Positions 42,956-50,769 of a stretch of DNA of 64,000 nt are shown here, piece by piece. Source of the stretch: Deltaproteobacteria bacterium (GTDB lineage: Bacteria; Bdellovibrionota; UBA2394); assembly GCA_017302715.1 (NCBI GenBank), contig JAFLCD010000007.1, forward strand, positions 62,001 through 126,000. The letters run 5' to 3'. Numbering within the stretch: position 1 is the first letter of the stretch; each line of letters begins with the position of its first letter. Both the position numbers and the translations under genes were made by a program. Under the pieces are notes generated by a model. It made no database searches. It saw only the letters and a program-made list of their open reading frames with translations, and was not told where the DNA came from.

Positions 42956-43579
42956 ATGGACTTAATACCAATCGAAAGTGACGTCGAAGCCTCTGAAGTA
43001 CCGACGATTTTTACATCCCTAGACCTCGAACTGAATCAGCCCTCGGGGAAAATTATCCAAATCGGAGCGGCCATCGGCCATCTAATGACTGGAGAAATCA
43101 TCGAAAAACTTTCATGCTTTATTAAAATCGACGAAGCCCTCGATGAACGAATCATTAAACTTACAGGAATCACTGAGTCTGATCTTGCCTCGGGCGTTAG
43201 CCTCGAAGAAGGTTATGTCCAACTCTCTGCGATACATCTCAAGCACAAAGCTTTTATGAATCCTATTGTTTGGGGTGGGGGTGACTCGATTGCCGTCCGT
43301 CGTGAACTTGAAGAAAAGGATCAAGATTTTTTCAAGGAACGTGCATTTTGTTTTGGACGCCGCTGGATTGATATCAAAACCATTTATCAAATGTATCGAT
43401 TCGCGAATGGCCTTAAGATGCAATCAGGACTTTCGAAATCGCTTGGACGATTGGGACTTCAATTTAAAGGGAAAAAACATAATGCTCTTGATGATGCGAC
43501 GAATACTTTCTTTTTGGCTTCCAAACTTATTGAACGGCTGAAAAATCAGGGGGATGCCAGTGATGGAGGGGCTCCATAG
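42956..43579 (+). CDS. DEDDh 3'-5' exonuclease-like protein
   Basis: A 207-residue protein. D-x-E is in FTSLDLELNQ (near residues 23-25), and a typical LTGITESDLASG follows. The last motif is H-x-x-x-x-D in KKHNALDDATNT, as in DnaQ/RNase T-type DEDDh nucleases. It lacks a polymerase or other domain. Possible roles are DNA repair or degradation of phage or RNA ends. It stands between the glyoxalase-like gene and the AbiE operon on the same strand. Confidence 0.8.
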   Translation: MDLIPIESDVEASEVPTIFTSLDLELNQPSGKIIQIGAAIGHLMTGEIIEKLSCFIKIDEALDERIIKLTGITESDLASGVSLEEGYVQLSAIHLKHKAFMNPIVWGGGDSIAVRRELEEKDQDFFKERAFCFGRRWIDIKTIYQMYRFANGLKMQSGLSKSLGRLGLQFKGKKHNALDDATNTFFLASKLIERLKNQGDASDGGAP

Positions 43580-43652
43580 AGGCAGATTCTTAAGATAGTG
43601 AAAATTGTTAGATTTATTGTAAATTTTATACACAAAACAATAATATATACTG

Positions 43653-43712
43653 TGTTTTGATACATATATTTGTAATAATGAGGAAAATATGTTATATTTT
43701 AGTATCAAAACA
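43653..43712. promoter_or_regulatory. Inverted-repeat operator of the AbiE operon
   Basis: TGTTTTGATAC (43653-43663) and its exact complement GTATCAAAACA (43702-43712), with a third half-site GGTTTTGATGA at about 43726, lie in the AT-rich region 35-95 bases upstream of the abiEi ATG. Known AbiEi antitoxins bind such inverted repeats to repress their own operon. Confidence 0.65.
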
Positions 43713-43746
43713 AAGCTTATAAATAGGTTTTGATGAGGTTATTTTT

Positions 43747-44604
43747 ATGGAATTTATTACTCGATCACTATCCCCGCAAGAAAGCCGTATTGTTCTGCAT
43801 TTAACAGAGCGAGGCTCTCGAACTATTGAACGCCAGAATATTATTGATCTCCTTAAAGTCGCTCCTCAAGCGGCCGATCACATCATTCGTTCCCTTCGCC
43901 GAAAAGGTTGGTTGGAAAGAGCCAGTTGGGGAAAATATCTACTCATTCCCCCGGAGCAAGGACCAGATGCTCTTGGTGAGCACAATCTTCTGGCACTGGC
44001 GAGTCGCATCTCCAATCCCTATTATATCGGCTATGGGACGGCAGCGACTCATTATGGATTTACTACGCAACATAGAAATGTCATTTGGCTGATCACCCCC
44101 GTACGCCTTCGAGATCGTCACTTGAACGACACAGAAGTTCACATCGTAAACCTCGTTTCGAAAAAATTCTTCGGCTTCCAGAGTGTGGATATATTTGGAT
44201 ATCCAGTAATGATGTCGGATCGAGAAAAAACAGTAATTGATTGTGCTGATCACCCCGAAAGAGCTGGAGGCCCTGGAGAAGTCGCTATGATTTTGGCTAC
44301 TGCAAGTCATCGCCTCGACTGGGAAAAGACAAAAAATTATCTCGATCAAATTGACTCAACACCTCTTATCCGTCGGTTCGGCTGGCTTATTGATCATGTC
44401 GGAGCAGAAATGCCATCAGAAATTCGCGAGCATTTGCTTAAAAAAGCTAGTCGAGGTCCCAGAACGATTTTTGGAAATAAGAAAATACTTCGGCAAGCGT
44501 TCGCAGAAGACGATACATGGCGCATCAGTCTTCATATTTCAAAAGAAGAACTTCACGGAAGTGCAAAAATGGCGCGGCGACAACCAATGAAGCGAGGAAC
44601 CTAA
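43747..44604 (+). CDS. abiEi: AbiEi-type antitoxin
   Basis: A 285-residue type IV antitoxin. The N-terminal winged helix (NIIDLLKVAPQAADHIIRSL, RRKGWLERASWGKYLL) would bind the upstream inverted repeats. The C-terminal antitoxin domain has YYIGYGTAATHYGFTTQ and the typical end segment EKTVIDCADHPERAGG. It is followed two bases later by the AbiEii toxin gene. AbiE aborts phage infection through the toxin's nucleotidyltransferase; the antitoxin counteracts it without direct binding in characterised cases. Confidence 0.9.
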   Translation: MEFITRSLSPQESRIVLHLTERGSRTIERQNIIDLLKVAPQAADHIIRSLRRKGWLERASWGKYLLIPPEQGPDALGEHNLLALASRISNPYYIGYGTAATHYGFTTQHRNVIWLITPVRLRDRHLNDTEVHIVNLVSKKFFGFQSVDIFGYPVMMSDREKTVIDCADHPERAGGPGEVAMILATASHRLDWEKTKNYLDQIDSTPLIRRFGWLIDHVGAEMPSEIREHLLKKASRGPRTIFGNKKILRQAFAEDDTWRISLHISKEELHGSAKMARRQPMKRGT

Positions 44605-44606
44605 TT

Positions 44607-45524
44607 ATGCTCACCCAACCTCAAGTTCAAAGATACGCAGCAGAATCCGGCCTTCGAGATTTGATGATCGTAGAAAAGGAAGTCGTTTTAACTTATCTCC
44701 TTCAGCTTCTAGCGGAATCTCACATATTGAAAAAACTTGCTTTCAAAGGCGGAACTTGTCTGCGCAAAATGATTTTGGGAAGTCATGGTCGATTTTCAAC
44801 GGACCTTGATTTTACTTCTCTGGAAGAACATGAACATGAAGACATCCTCCTTGATATGATGAAAGGCTTTGAAAAACCTTTTCATGGTATTCAATTCCAA
44901 ATTCCAGACAATTCTTACTACGAAACTCAAGACGGCTTATCCTGGGGAGTAAATCCTACTTACTCTCACTCATGGAACGCGAGCGGGGCGAGTGAAATCA
45001 AATTACAAATCAGCCGGCGAGAGCCACCAACTTTACCCACTGAAAAAAGAAGACAGTGTGAGCAAAGTTATTTTGAGTTTCTCCCATTTGTTCCATCAGA
45101 AATAGTCTGCCTCGCGCTGCCCGAAATGATCGCGGAAAAGATTCGCGCCTGTTATCAACGTAATAAAGCTCGTGACATCTACGACTTGAGCATTTTTTCA
45201 GCTCGCCCCTTGAATCACGCGCTTATTCGACGGCTTGTGGTACTTAAACTATGGCAAGCGCGGGATCATTTTAATCCTCAACAACTCATGAAAAAATTTG
45301 AAGATGGATCATCCTTCGATTGGAATGATCTAGCTCAGCTTGTCCGACGAACACAGACCATTGACGGTCAGAAAATTGCAAAGGATTGTCTGAACGGACT
45401 GCGCTTTCTAGCAGAATTTACTGACGATGAACGTGTTTTAGCCAATGATCCCCACCAACGAGAACGGGTTTTATGGAAAAAGCTATGCACGAATCTTCCT
45501 GCGGTAACCATGACTCCAATTTAG
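44607..45524 (+). CDS. abiEii: AbiEii-type nucleotidyltransferase toxin
   Basis: A 305-residue toxin of the AbiEii/AbiGii family. The ATG at 44607 gives the family start (LTQPQVQRYAAESGLRDLMI) and a 2-base gap after abiEi. The catalytic G-G-T...D-x-D is present: FKGGTCLRKMI (near residues 49-60) and TDLDFTSLEEH (near 72-82). The further segment EKIRACYQRNKARDIYDL is typical. The likely action is transfer of nucleotides to a tRNA or similar acceptor that stops growth. Confidence 0.9.
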   Translation: MLTQPQVQRYAAESGLRDLMIVEKEVVLTYLLQLLAESHILKKLAFKGGTCLRKMILGSHGRFSTDLDFTSLEEHEHEDILLDMMKGFEKPFHGIQFQIPDNSYYETQDGLSWGVNPTYSHSWNASGASEIKLQISRREPPTLPTEKRRQCEQSYFEFLPFVPSEIVCLALPEMIAEKIRACYQRNKARDIYDLSIFSARPLNHALIRRLVVLKLWQARDHFNPQQLMKKFEDGSSFDWNDLAQLVRRTQTIDGQKIAKDCLNGLRFLAEFTDDERVLANDPHQRERVLWKKLCTNLPAVTMTPI

Positions 45525-45586
45525 GTGATTGTTCCATTAATTGATGAGCAAATGGAATGGCAAGTATTTAAAAAACACGGTGTAGG

Positions 45587-46435
45587 ATGCGAATGATCGA
45601 AATACTTAGAGAAACAACATTTAAAGTCCCCAAGATGGATTGTCCCTCGGAAGAACAGATCATCCGGATAACACTCGAAGGAAATCCGTCGATAAAACAG
45701 ATTTCTTTTGATTTGAATAACCGCACGGTAAAAGTCGTGCACGCTAATTCTTCGACGGAAGTGCTGGCTCATTTGCAGCCACTGAGATTCGACGCCTATG
45801 AGTTGGATACTCGGTTAGTGAATGAAATCTCTCCGACTTCTGACGATCGATCTCAGCGCCGGACTCTTCTCATCCTTCTTTTAATAAACGGCATGATGTT
45901 TTTGATCGAGATATTCTCAGGCCTTCTCGCCGATTCGATGGGCCTGATTTCAGACTCCCTCGATATGCTCGCCGACACTCTTGTTTACTCGATTAGCTTG
46001 TACGCCGTAGGAAGAGCTGTTGCCCTCAAAAGACGTGCGGCATCCCTCAGTGGTTGGTTTCAAATGCTCTTGGCTGCGGCAGCTGTCGTTGAAGTTGTTC
46101 GGCGATTTATTTATGGAAGTGAACCACAATCAGGATTCATGATCGGGATTTCAGCGTTAGCCCTTGCCGCTAATCTCTTTTGCCTATGGCTCATTGCGAA
46201 GCACCGACATGGGGAGGTTCATATGAAGGCAAGTTGGATTTTTTCGACGAATGATGTTCTGGCGAATATCGGTGTAATTCTTGCGGGATTGATTGTGACA
46301 TTTACCGGCTCCCGCTATCCCGATCTGGTGGTTGGCTCTGTCATTTCGATTCTCGTCTTTCGAGGAGCCTTAAGCATTTTACGTCTTGCGCGACCGCCCA
46401 AAGAGGTTCTGGAAAACACAGAGAAGTCACCTTAA
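45587..46435 (+). CDS. HMA-CDF fusion cation transporter
   Basis: A 282-residue protein. The N-terminal ~75 residues form a ferredoxin-like heavy-metal-associated domain (TFKVPKMDCPSEEQIIRI), but the second Cys of the usual C-x-x-C is Glu, leaving a single Cys. After that come about six membrane segments of a cation-diffusion-facilitator, with LLADSMGLISDSLDMLADTL (metal site DxxxD) and the second site STNDVLANIG. It would export a divalent cation. A close relative without HMA is encoded at 49187-49810. It opens the metal island. Confidence 0.8.
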   Translation: MRMIEILRETTFKVPKMDCPSEEQIIRITLEGNPSIKQISFDLNNRTVKVVHANSSTEVLAHLQPLRFDAYELDTRLVNEISPTSDDRSQRRTLLILLLINGMMFLIEIFSGLLADSMGLISDSLDMLADTLVYSISLYAVGRAVALKRRAASLSGWFQMLLAAAAVVEVVRRFIYGSEPQSGFMIGISALALAANLFCLWLIAKHRHGEVHMKASWIFSTNDVLANIGVILAGLIVTFTGSRYPDLVVGSVISILVFRGALSILRLARPPKEVLENTEKSP

Positions 46436-46482
46436 GAAATTGGTGTCTTTTCACGATCAGTGGAGGCTGGTAAAATTGTTTT

Positions 46483-46638
46483 ATGCAGGAGTTGCCTTTA
46501 AATAATTCGCCAGTTTTTCGTCGCTCAAAGATGGTCACCGTTTTTCTGCTAGTTCTAATTTGTTTTAATACACCTGGGTGTGGTCACTGCATGAAGGAAG
46601 AAGCAAAGACCCATGCAACTTCTGAGATAAATAAATAA
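46483..46638 (+). CDS. Short putative lipoprotein with C-G-H-C
   Basis: A 51-codon frame. From the internal Met17, MVTVFLLVLICFNTPGCGHC reads as a signal with the Cys in GCGHC as possible lipid or metal site; the tail is Lys/Glu-rich. No close ribosome site is seen for the first ATG (GGAGG lies too far upstream), so a start at Met17 is possible. It follows the HMA-CDF gene in the same direction. The C-G-H-C could bind a metal. Low certainty. Confidence 0.4.
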   Translation: MQELPLNNSPVFRRSKMVTVFLLVLICFNTPGCGHCMKEEAKTHATSEINK

Positions 46639-46749
46639 TATGTGCTGTTTTGATCCGCACCAAACTTGGACGGTCATGCATACGGTTTTCACCTTAGGTT
46701 CCGTAATCTGTCTTTTACAATTTCGTAGAAATCTAACGCGACAGTATTC

Positions 46750-48651
46750 TCACTCTGCTTCCGCGACTTGGACTGCTTTTTTCGGCGAACGACTTCCCCA
46801 TACCCAAAGCGCTGCACAGCCCACAAGAGTTGCGCCCTGAGCCAGCACCGTTTCGATGGTTGGAAAAACTCCAAACAAAGGAAGCTGTAATGGAAATGAA
46901 AAAATCGTAGCCGAAATCATTCCTGTTTCTTGAAGAGAATGAAAACCTTTTCCAACTAAAATCACAGAAAGAATTCCCATAATCACAGAAGATGCGCTGA
47001 ATAATTGTCTGATGGGCAAGCGAACGCTGTATTTAAGCAAAAGCCATCCAAGAAAAATAACAGCGGCAAGTGCAAAGATTACACCAGCAGTCATCGCCGC
47101 TTTCGTGTCTCCTCCGCCTTCAATCCAAATAGCCCTCAAGAATAGAACAGTTTCAAAAGCTTCCCGAAACACGGCAATGAAAGCTAAAGTAAATAAACCC
47201 CAACGACTTCCTCCTTCAAGGGCTTGACGAACCCGCCCATCAATAAAGGATGTCCATCGAGAAATTTCTGTCCGACTATGTAACCAAAATCCCATATAAA
47301 GGAGAACTGTTACCGCCAGAAGCGAGGCAATTCCTTCGGTATATTCTCTCTGTGCGCCGCTGATACCAATCAACCAGCCCGAAAAAAACCAACACACGAT
47401 TCCTAGTAAAATTCCGACAATCCAACCTGAATGAACGGATCGAGCAGCTCTTTGTGCTCCAACCGCGCGAATGACACCCAGAATCGCCAAGATGATAAGC
47501 AGAGCTTCGAAACCTTCACGAAAAAGAATTCCACTCGACATCGAAAATGTCAGCCAAGGTGAACTTTCTTCACGCGATAATACCGCATCAACCTCGTTAA
47601 TAGTTTCTTTAGCGCTGATGATGGTTGCTTCGACATTTTCAAAACTTGTCTGGGAGGCAATAGCTGATCGAACTTCAGCCATTCTCTTTTCAATGGTCCC
47701 CAATAAATTCTGATCCCTGGAACGGAGCTTGGGTTCAATAAGTTCGATTCCCTCAAGATACGCCGAGATCGCGAGCGACTTTGCGCTTTCGAATTCTTTG
47801 TCTTTGTAAGCTTGAAGAGAATTATCGAGTTGAACTCTCGCAAATTTCAGGCCTCCAGTTCCAGAACCATCGTCCTCGTGAAGTCGGAGAGCGATAAGAC
47901 TGGCCTTTTTTTCGTCATCATCCTTACCATTCATCTTAGAAAGTAATTCCAAATCAGACGAAGTGGAGACTTCAGCTAAACTCAAAGTGGGTGGCGAAGA
48001 ATTTTTCTTTTGTTCTTCATGGCGCAGCGACAACAAATAAAAAGAGAGATTCCAAATGTCTTCTTCGCTTAGTGCTGGGAATGGAGCCATTCCCGTTCCT
48101 GGGATTCCCACCTTAATGACATTGAAAGCTTTAAAGGCTGAAACGCTTTGCATGAGTTCATCATCATGAAAATTTGCGGGCTTTGGATTTAGGGCGACCG
48201 CAGCTGGTCCATCCCCATGACCCGTTACTCCATGGCAACTTGTGCAGTTCGCTACAAATAAGTTTTTTCCCTTCGTCAAGCTTGGCCAAACTTTAGGAGT
48301 TGTAGGTAAATGCGTTATCGAAACAACGTCTTTTTTAATGCTCAAGGCGAGGGCAGCGACTTCACCCGCAGAAGCCTTGTTCAATATTTTTTGTTTAAGC
48401 TTCAGAATGTTTGCCGGGACGGATGGATCTTTTTGAAAAGAGAGCGCCGATGAAATCTCAACAACAAGATTCACGAACTCTACTTGTTCTTGGTATTCTC
48501 CCTCATTCGTCACTTTGCCATTTTGTACTGCGCCTCCGTAATCGGAAGCTAGGTAGTCAAGCAAATGAACCAACGCTCTCGGAGATTTTTCTACAGACGG
48601 ACTAGACGCCGAAATTACGGCACTGAAAAAAACTAAAAAAAACCCTGTCAC
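46750..48651 (-). CDS. Cytochrome c-FTR1 iron permease
   Basis: A 633-residue protein in which a periplasmic part with a c-type heme site (NCTSCHGVTGHGDGPA, near residues 135-150) precedes a membrane FTR1 permease. The permease has REGFEALLII (near 381) and FREAFETVLF (near 501), the two R-E-x-x-E iron-binding motifs. It would oxidise and import ferrous iron. The GTG start at 48651 is preferred, since GAAAGGG precedes it and it begins a signal peptide (TGFFLVFFSAVISASS); upstream codons run through the Fur box. The unit is Fur-controlled. Confidence 0.88.
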   Translation of the reverse strand: MTGFFLVFFSAVISASSPSVEKSPRALVHLLDYLASDYGGAVQNGKVTNEGEYQEQVEFVNLVVEISSALSFQKDPSVPANILKLKQKILNKASAGEVAALALSIKKDVVSITHLPTTPKVWPSLTKGKNLFVANCTSCHGVTGHGDGPAAVALNPKPANFHDDELMQSVSAFKAFNVIKVGIPGTGMAPFPALSEEDIWNLSFYLLSLRHEEQKKNSSPPTLSLAEVSTSSDLELLSKMNGKDDDEKKASLIALRLHEDDGSGTGGLKFARVQLDNSLQAYKDKEFESAKSLAISAYLEGIELIEPKLRSRDQNLLGTIEKRMAEVRSAIASQTSFENVEATIISAKETINEVDAVLSREESSPWLTFSMSSGILFREGFEALLIILAILGVIRAVGAQRAARSVHSGWIVGILLGIVCWFFSGWLIGISGAQREYTEGIASLLAVTVLLYMGFWLHSRTEISRWTSFIDGRVRQALEGGSRWGLFTLAFIAVFREAFETVLFLRAIWIEGGGDTKAAMTAGVIFALAAVIFLGWLLLKYSVRLPIRQLFSASSVIMGILSVILVGKGFHSLQETGMISATIFSFPLQLPLFGVFPTIETVLAQGATLVGCAALWVWGSRSPKKAVQVAEAE

Positions 48652-48689
48652 ATTTGCCCTTTCAATTAAATACTTCGGGAAAGAGGTAT

Positions 48690-48704
48690 TGATAATCGTT
48701 ATCA
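48690..48704 (-). promoter_or_regulatory. Fur box upstream of iron permease
   Basis: TGATAATCGTTATCA differs from the Fur core at one position. It lies 39 bases upstream of the GTG chosen as start of the FTR1 gene. The function of that gene (iron uptake) supports the site. Confidence 0.85.
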
Positions 48705-48763
48705 TTAGCAAGGAAGATAATCAATTGTCCATATAAGTGACCTTTATTAAGGGACTGGAATAT

Positions 48764-48783
48764 AATTATCAAAAGTGATAATT
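48764..48783. promoter_or_regulatory. Palindrome before decayed toxin-antitoxin locus
   Basis: AATTATC-AAAAGT-GATAATT is a perfect 7-bp inverted repeat 13 bases ahead of the toxin remnant. In an intact HigBA operon the antitoxin would bind such a site. Confidence 0.45.
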
Positions 48784-48795
48784 TATGAGTAAGAC

Positions 48796-48872
48796 GTGGG
48801 CGAAGGAGTTGAGCGCAAGGTTGAATACCTGGCATTAGCCGATGGTTCGCAGAATGGTTGGACAGCCTATAA
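48796..48872 (+). pseudogene. HigB/RelE-like toxin remnant
   Basis: The first frame reads VEYLALADGS, then a change of frame continues as RWFAEWLDSL and a stop. Together they give the start of a RelE/HigB toxin (compare its intact homologue at 32587: IPFDEWI). The rest of the toxin is missing, and the antitoxin ATG lies 26 bases further. A frameshift and deletion have removed the toxin. Confidence 0.65.
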
Positions 48873-48897
48873 GAAGCAAAGGCTCTTTGGAGGACTT

Positions 48898-49209
48898 ATG
48901 AGACGAACAAGAAGTTACGATGAAGAATTGAGCAAAGAATTACGAGATCCAGAATATGCTTATGAATTTATTCTCGGCCTGATGGAGGGGGAAGGCGCTC
49001 TTACTCTTGAGGATGCTCTTCGTCGAACCATTGAAGTAATGGGCGTAAAAGAATTCTGCGCTCTTGCAAAATCTAAAAGAGTTTCGTTTCATGAATCGAA
49101 TGTTGTCGATTTTCTCAAAGGCAAACGTAATCCAAAAGCCGACACGCTTAATAGTTATTTAAAACCTTGGAAGCTCAAGGCAAAACTTACACTTTCTTCT
49201 GCTGCTTAA
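48898..49209 (+). CDS. Solitary HigA-like antitoxin
   Basis: A 103-residue antitoxin homologous to that at 32894: RTRSYDEELSKELRDPEYAY, LTLEDALRRTIEVMGVKEF. The ATG at 48898 has GGAGG upstream (TTTGGAGGACTT). Only a remnant of its toxin precedes it, so it may be an orphan that cross-protects against related toxins or regulates the palindrome ahead of it. It overlaps the convergent CDF gene by 23 bases. Confidence 0.75.
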   Translation: MRRTRSYDEELSKELRDPEYAYEFILGLMEGEGALTLEDALRRTIEVMGVKEFCALAKSKRVSFHESNVVDFLKGKRNPKADTLNSYLKPWKLKAKLTLSSAA

Positions 49210-49810
49210 GCATCTTATAGGATTCAAGAAGAATCGGTCGCGCTGAGTTTAGAAATAAAACAGCAATGATAAATCCAATGACGACGTCGGGCCATTTTGT
49301 TCCTGTCATATAAACGAGAAAAGCTGCGAAAATAACACCAACGTTTGAGATAATATCGTTTCTCGAACAAATCCAGGTTGAGCGCATATTAAGATCATCG
49401 CTTCGATGTCTCATCAATAAAAGTAAGCAAGATAGATTCGCAACTAAGGCGAGCAGTCCAATAGCTCCCATTTTCTCTGCTTCAGGGAGAACATCTACAA
49501 AGATTTTGTTCACGGTTTCTATCAAAACTGTCACTCCCAAAAGACCGATGATGATACCTTTAGAAAGCGCAGCACTCGCACGCCACCGACCACTTTTGTG
49601 CAAAACATAGAGGCTAAAAGCGTAGACAAGAGCATCGCCAAACATATCGAGTGAATCAGCTAAGAGAGCGCTCGAGTTAGCTATCCACCCAGTACTGAAT
49701 TCAACAATGAACATCGCTACATTGATGATCATCACTATTTTGAGCACTTGGCTTTGTTTGCCCCTTAAGGCGGCGAGTTCTTCACCTTTATTTTCACAAC
49801 AGCTATCCAT
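49187..49810 (-). CDS. CDF-family cation efflux transporter
   Basis: A 207-residue short CDF transporter with about six membrane helices and no C-terminal cytosolic domain. Metal-site motif 1 is SALLADSLDMFGDALVYAF and motif 2 ICSRNDIISNVGV. The N-terminus MDSCCENKGEE has a Cys pair. It resembles the membrane part of the HMA-CDF fusion at 45587. It lies 8 bases downstream of the CzcD-like gene on the same strand, in the czc operon. Divalent metal export by H+ antiport is expected. Confidence 0.85.
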   Translation of the reverse strand: MDSCCENKGEELAALRGKQSQVLKIVMIINVAMFIVEFSTGWIANSSALLADSLDMFGDALVYAFSLYVLHKSGRWRASAALSKGIIIGLLGVTVLIETVNKIFVDVLPEAEKMGAIGLLALVANLSCLLLLMRHRSDDLNMRSTWICSRNDIISNVGVIFAAFLVYMTGTKWPDVVIGFIIAVLFLNSARPILLESYKMLKQQKKV

Positions 49811-49818
49811 TCAAAATC

Positions 49819-50757
49819 TCAAACATGATCTTCAGGTTCCAGTTCGCACGGATGATTTGAATCTCCGAATTCAATTTGAATCGTCGAATGGTGAATATGA
49901 AATTTTTCTTCAATCTCATGAGCGACCGTATTCAAAAAATGATCCCCAGGAGATCCTTTCGGCATCACGAGATGAGCGGTGAGCGCAGTCTCTGTCGTGC
50001 TCATGGGCCAAATATGAAGATCATGAACTTTTGAAACGCCATTTAGTTTTTCTAAGAATGAAAAAACTTCTTTGGTTTCAATTCCTATCGGAACTGCATC
50101 AAGAGCAAGGCCTAGAGATTCTTTTAGCAAACTCCAAGTGCCGACAACGATAACTAGTGCGATGATGAGACTCACGAGAGGATCAATCCACTGCCACCCC
50201 GTCCAAAGAATGCCAAACCCGGCCAGAACGACTCCGACTGAAACTAAAGCGTCTGCGAACATATGAAGAAAAGCCGAGCGAATATTGAGATCCCCTTTTC
50301 TTCCTTTAAAAAATAGGAATGCTGTAAACGCATTGATTCCAATTCCAATGGTGGCAACAACGATCATGGTCATTCCCTCTATGGGATATGGCTCGCGCAA
50401 GCGACCAATTGCTTCCCAAACGATTGCGCCCACCGCGGCTAAAAGAAGAAGAGCATTCGCTAATGCAGTCAGAATGGATGAGCTTCTTAAGCCGTAAGTA
50501 AATCGAGACGAACTTTTTCGAGCGGAAAGCCAAATAGCCGCCCATGATAAAACCAGACCAATGACATCGCCGAAGTTATGACCCGCGTCGGCTAAGAGCG
50601 CGACTGAGTTTGAAAGGAATCCATACGTTGCTTCAACGCCAACAAATCCAAAATTGAGAGAGATGCCGACTAAGAATGCTAAGGAGTATGGGTTTTGATT
50701 CTTCTCTCCGTGATTATGATTCTCAGAGCCAAGATAATGGTGATGATGTCCGCTCAT
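49819..50757 (-). CDS. czcD: CzcD/ZitB-like zinc transporter
   Basis: A 312-residue CDF exporter with a His-rich N-terminus (SGHHHHYLGSENHNHGEKN), six membrane helices and a C-terminal dimerising domain (VHDLHIWPMSTTETALTAHL). The zinc site is H-x-x-x-D in LADAGHNFGDVIGLVL and in FLHMFADALVSVG. It follows czcA by 12 bases, so it belongs to the operon. Zn, Co or Cd export into the periplasm is typical. Confidence 0.93.
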   Translation of the reverse strand: MSGHHHHYLGSENHNHGEKNQNPYSLAFLVGISLNFGFVGVEATYGFLSNSVALLADAGHNFGDVIGLVLSWAAIWLSARKSSSRFTYGLRSSSILTALANALLLLAAVGAIVWEAIGRLREPYPIEGMTMIVVATIGIGINAFTAFLFFKGRKGDLNIRSAFLHMFADALVSVGVVLAGFGILWTGWQWIDPLVSLIIALVIVVGTWSLLKESLGLALDAVPIGIETKEVFSFLEKLNGVSKVHDLHIWPMSTTETALTAHLVMPKGSPGDHFLNTVAHEIEEKFHIHHSTIQIEFGDSNHPCELEPEDHV

Positions 50758-50769
50758 AAATTACTCCAA

